64,000 nucleotides of DNA from Brasenia schreberi (lineage: Eukaryota; Streptophyta; Magnoliopsida; Nymphaeales; Cabombaceae). The stretch lies in NCBI GenBank assembly GCA_036023115.1, contig JAYKKT010000056.1, positions 2,250,001 through 2,314,000 of the forward strand, in the 5' to 3' direction. The translations under genes were made by a program, and so were the position numbers. The notes under the pieces are model-generated. The model saw nothing but the letters and a program-made list of their open reading frames with translations. It searched no databases and was not told the DNA's origin. Positions 63,916 through 64,000 of this stretch are shown here, one piece after another; positions within the stretch are counted from its first letter, which is position 1; every line of letters starts with the position of its first letter.

Positions 63916-64000
63916 CTTACATACTGCATATGATTATGATTATGGTTATGGTTATATATATATGTATATGTATATTTCTCACTATGTTATCAAAACATTA
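63916..64000. other. Window end; short TATG/ATGGTT simple repeats
   Basis: It contains 'tatgattatgattatggttatgg' style degenerate hexamers and a short TATA/TATG run. No gene. Confidence 0.6.

Overview
The window is nuclear DNA of a flowering plant. Evidence is the spliced genes with GT..AG introns, a plant-type secreted alpha-carbonic anhydrase, cytosolic pyruvate kinase first exons with leader introns, and a dense load of plant transposons: Copia elements primed by initiator tRNA-Met, RTE-type LINEs with TTG-repeat tails, Mutator-like elements with a plant mobile domain, and a hAT-like element. I cannot name the species. All reading was by eye, so coordinates of decayed elements are approximate.

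Layout. 1-8 kb: two LTR-like copies facing each other (795-1491 and 4062-4750), AT/GT microsatellites, and a shortened Mutator-like element (about 4.78-7.6 kb) with a plant-mobile-domain reading frame. 8-13 kb: decayed sequence with no gene I recognise. 13.4-16 kb: an RTE LINE split into two oppositely oriented halves. 16.9-19.2 kb: a six-exon alpha-carbonic anhydrase gene, apparently intact (275 residues), with a 91-bp tandem duplication across one splice acceptor and about 49 CT units starting one or two bases after the stop codon. 19.2-26 kb: decayed sequence, a Copia remnant and SINE-like pieces. 26-30.1 kb: a longer Mutator-like copy that keeps mobile-domain (+) and MULE transposase (-) remnants.

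30.3-47.4 kb: two paralogous cytosolic pyruvate kinase first coding exons (30936 and 47107, both +, both 86 codons with the same donor phase), each preceded by a leader intron. I see no downstream kinase exon in the window. Between them lie a Copia remnant and a 6-kb block (36.0-42.0 kb) made of very long TTA/TTG/TGTA microsatellites that are nearly free of C on the + strand, enclosing 2 kb of ordinary, CpG-retaining sequence. The leader intron of the second copy (42234-47085) holds a LINE.

50.6-63.9 kb: a readable stack of insertions. A pair of roughly 1-kb direct repeats (R1, R2) is the base. R1 is split by a hAT-like element (51641-56775, 8-bp target duplication). That element is split in turn by an LTR retrotransposon (52216-56147, 5-bp target duplication) whose interior carries no recognisable gag or pol but does carry part of a host GPI ethanolamine phosphate transferase gene and at least one other host-like fragment. 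R2 is split by a Copia element (57733-62103) and by a truncated LINE (about 62800-63648). The captured-gene retrotransposon is the most striking object in the window.
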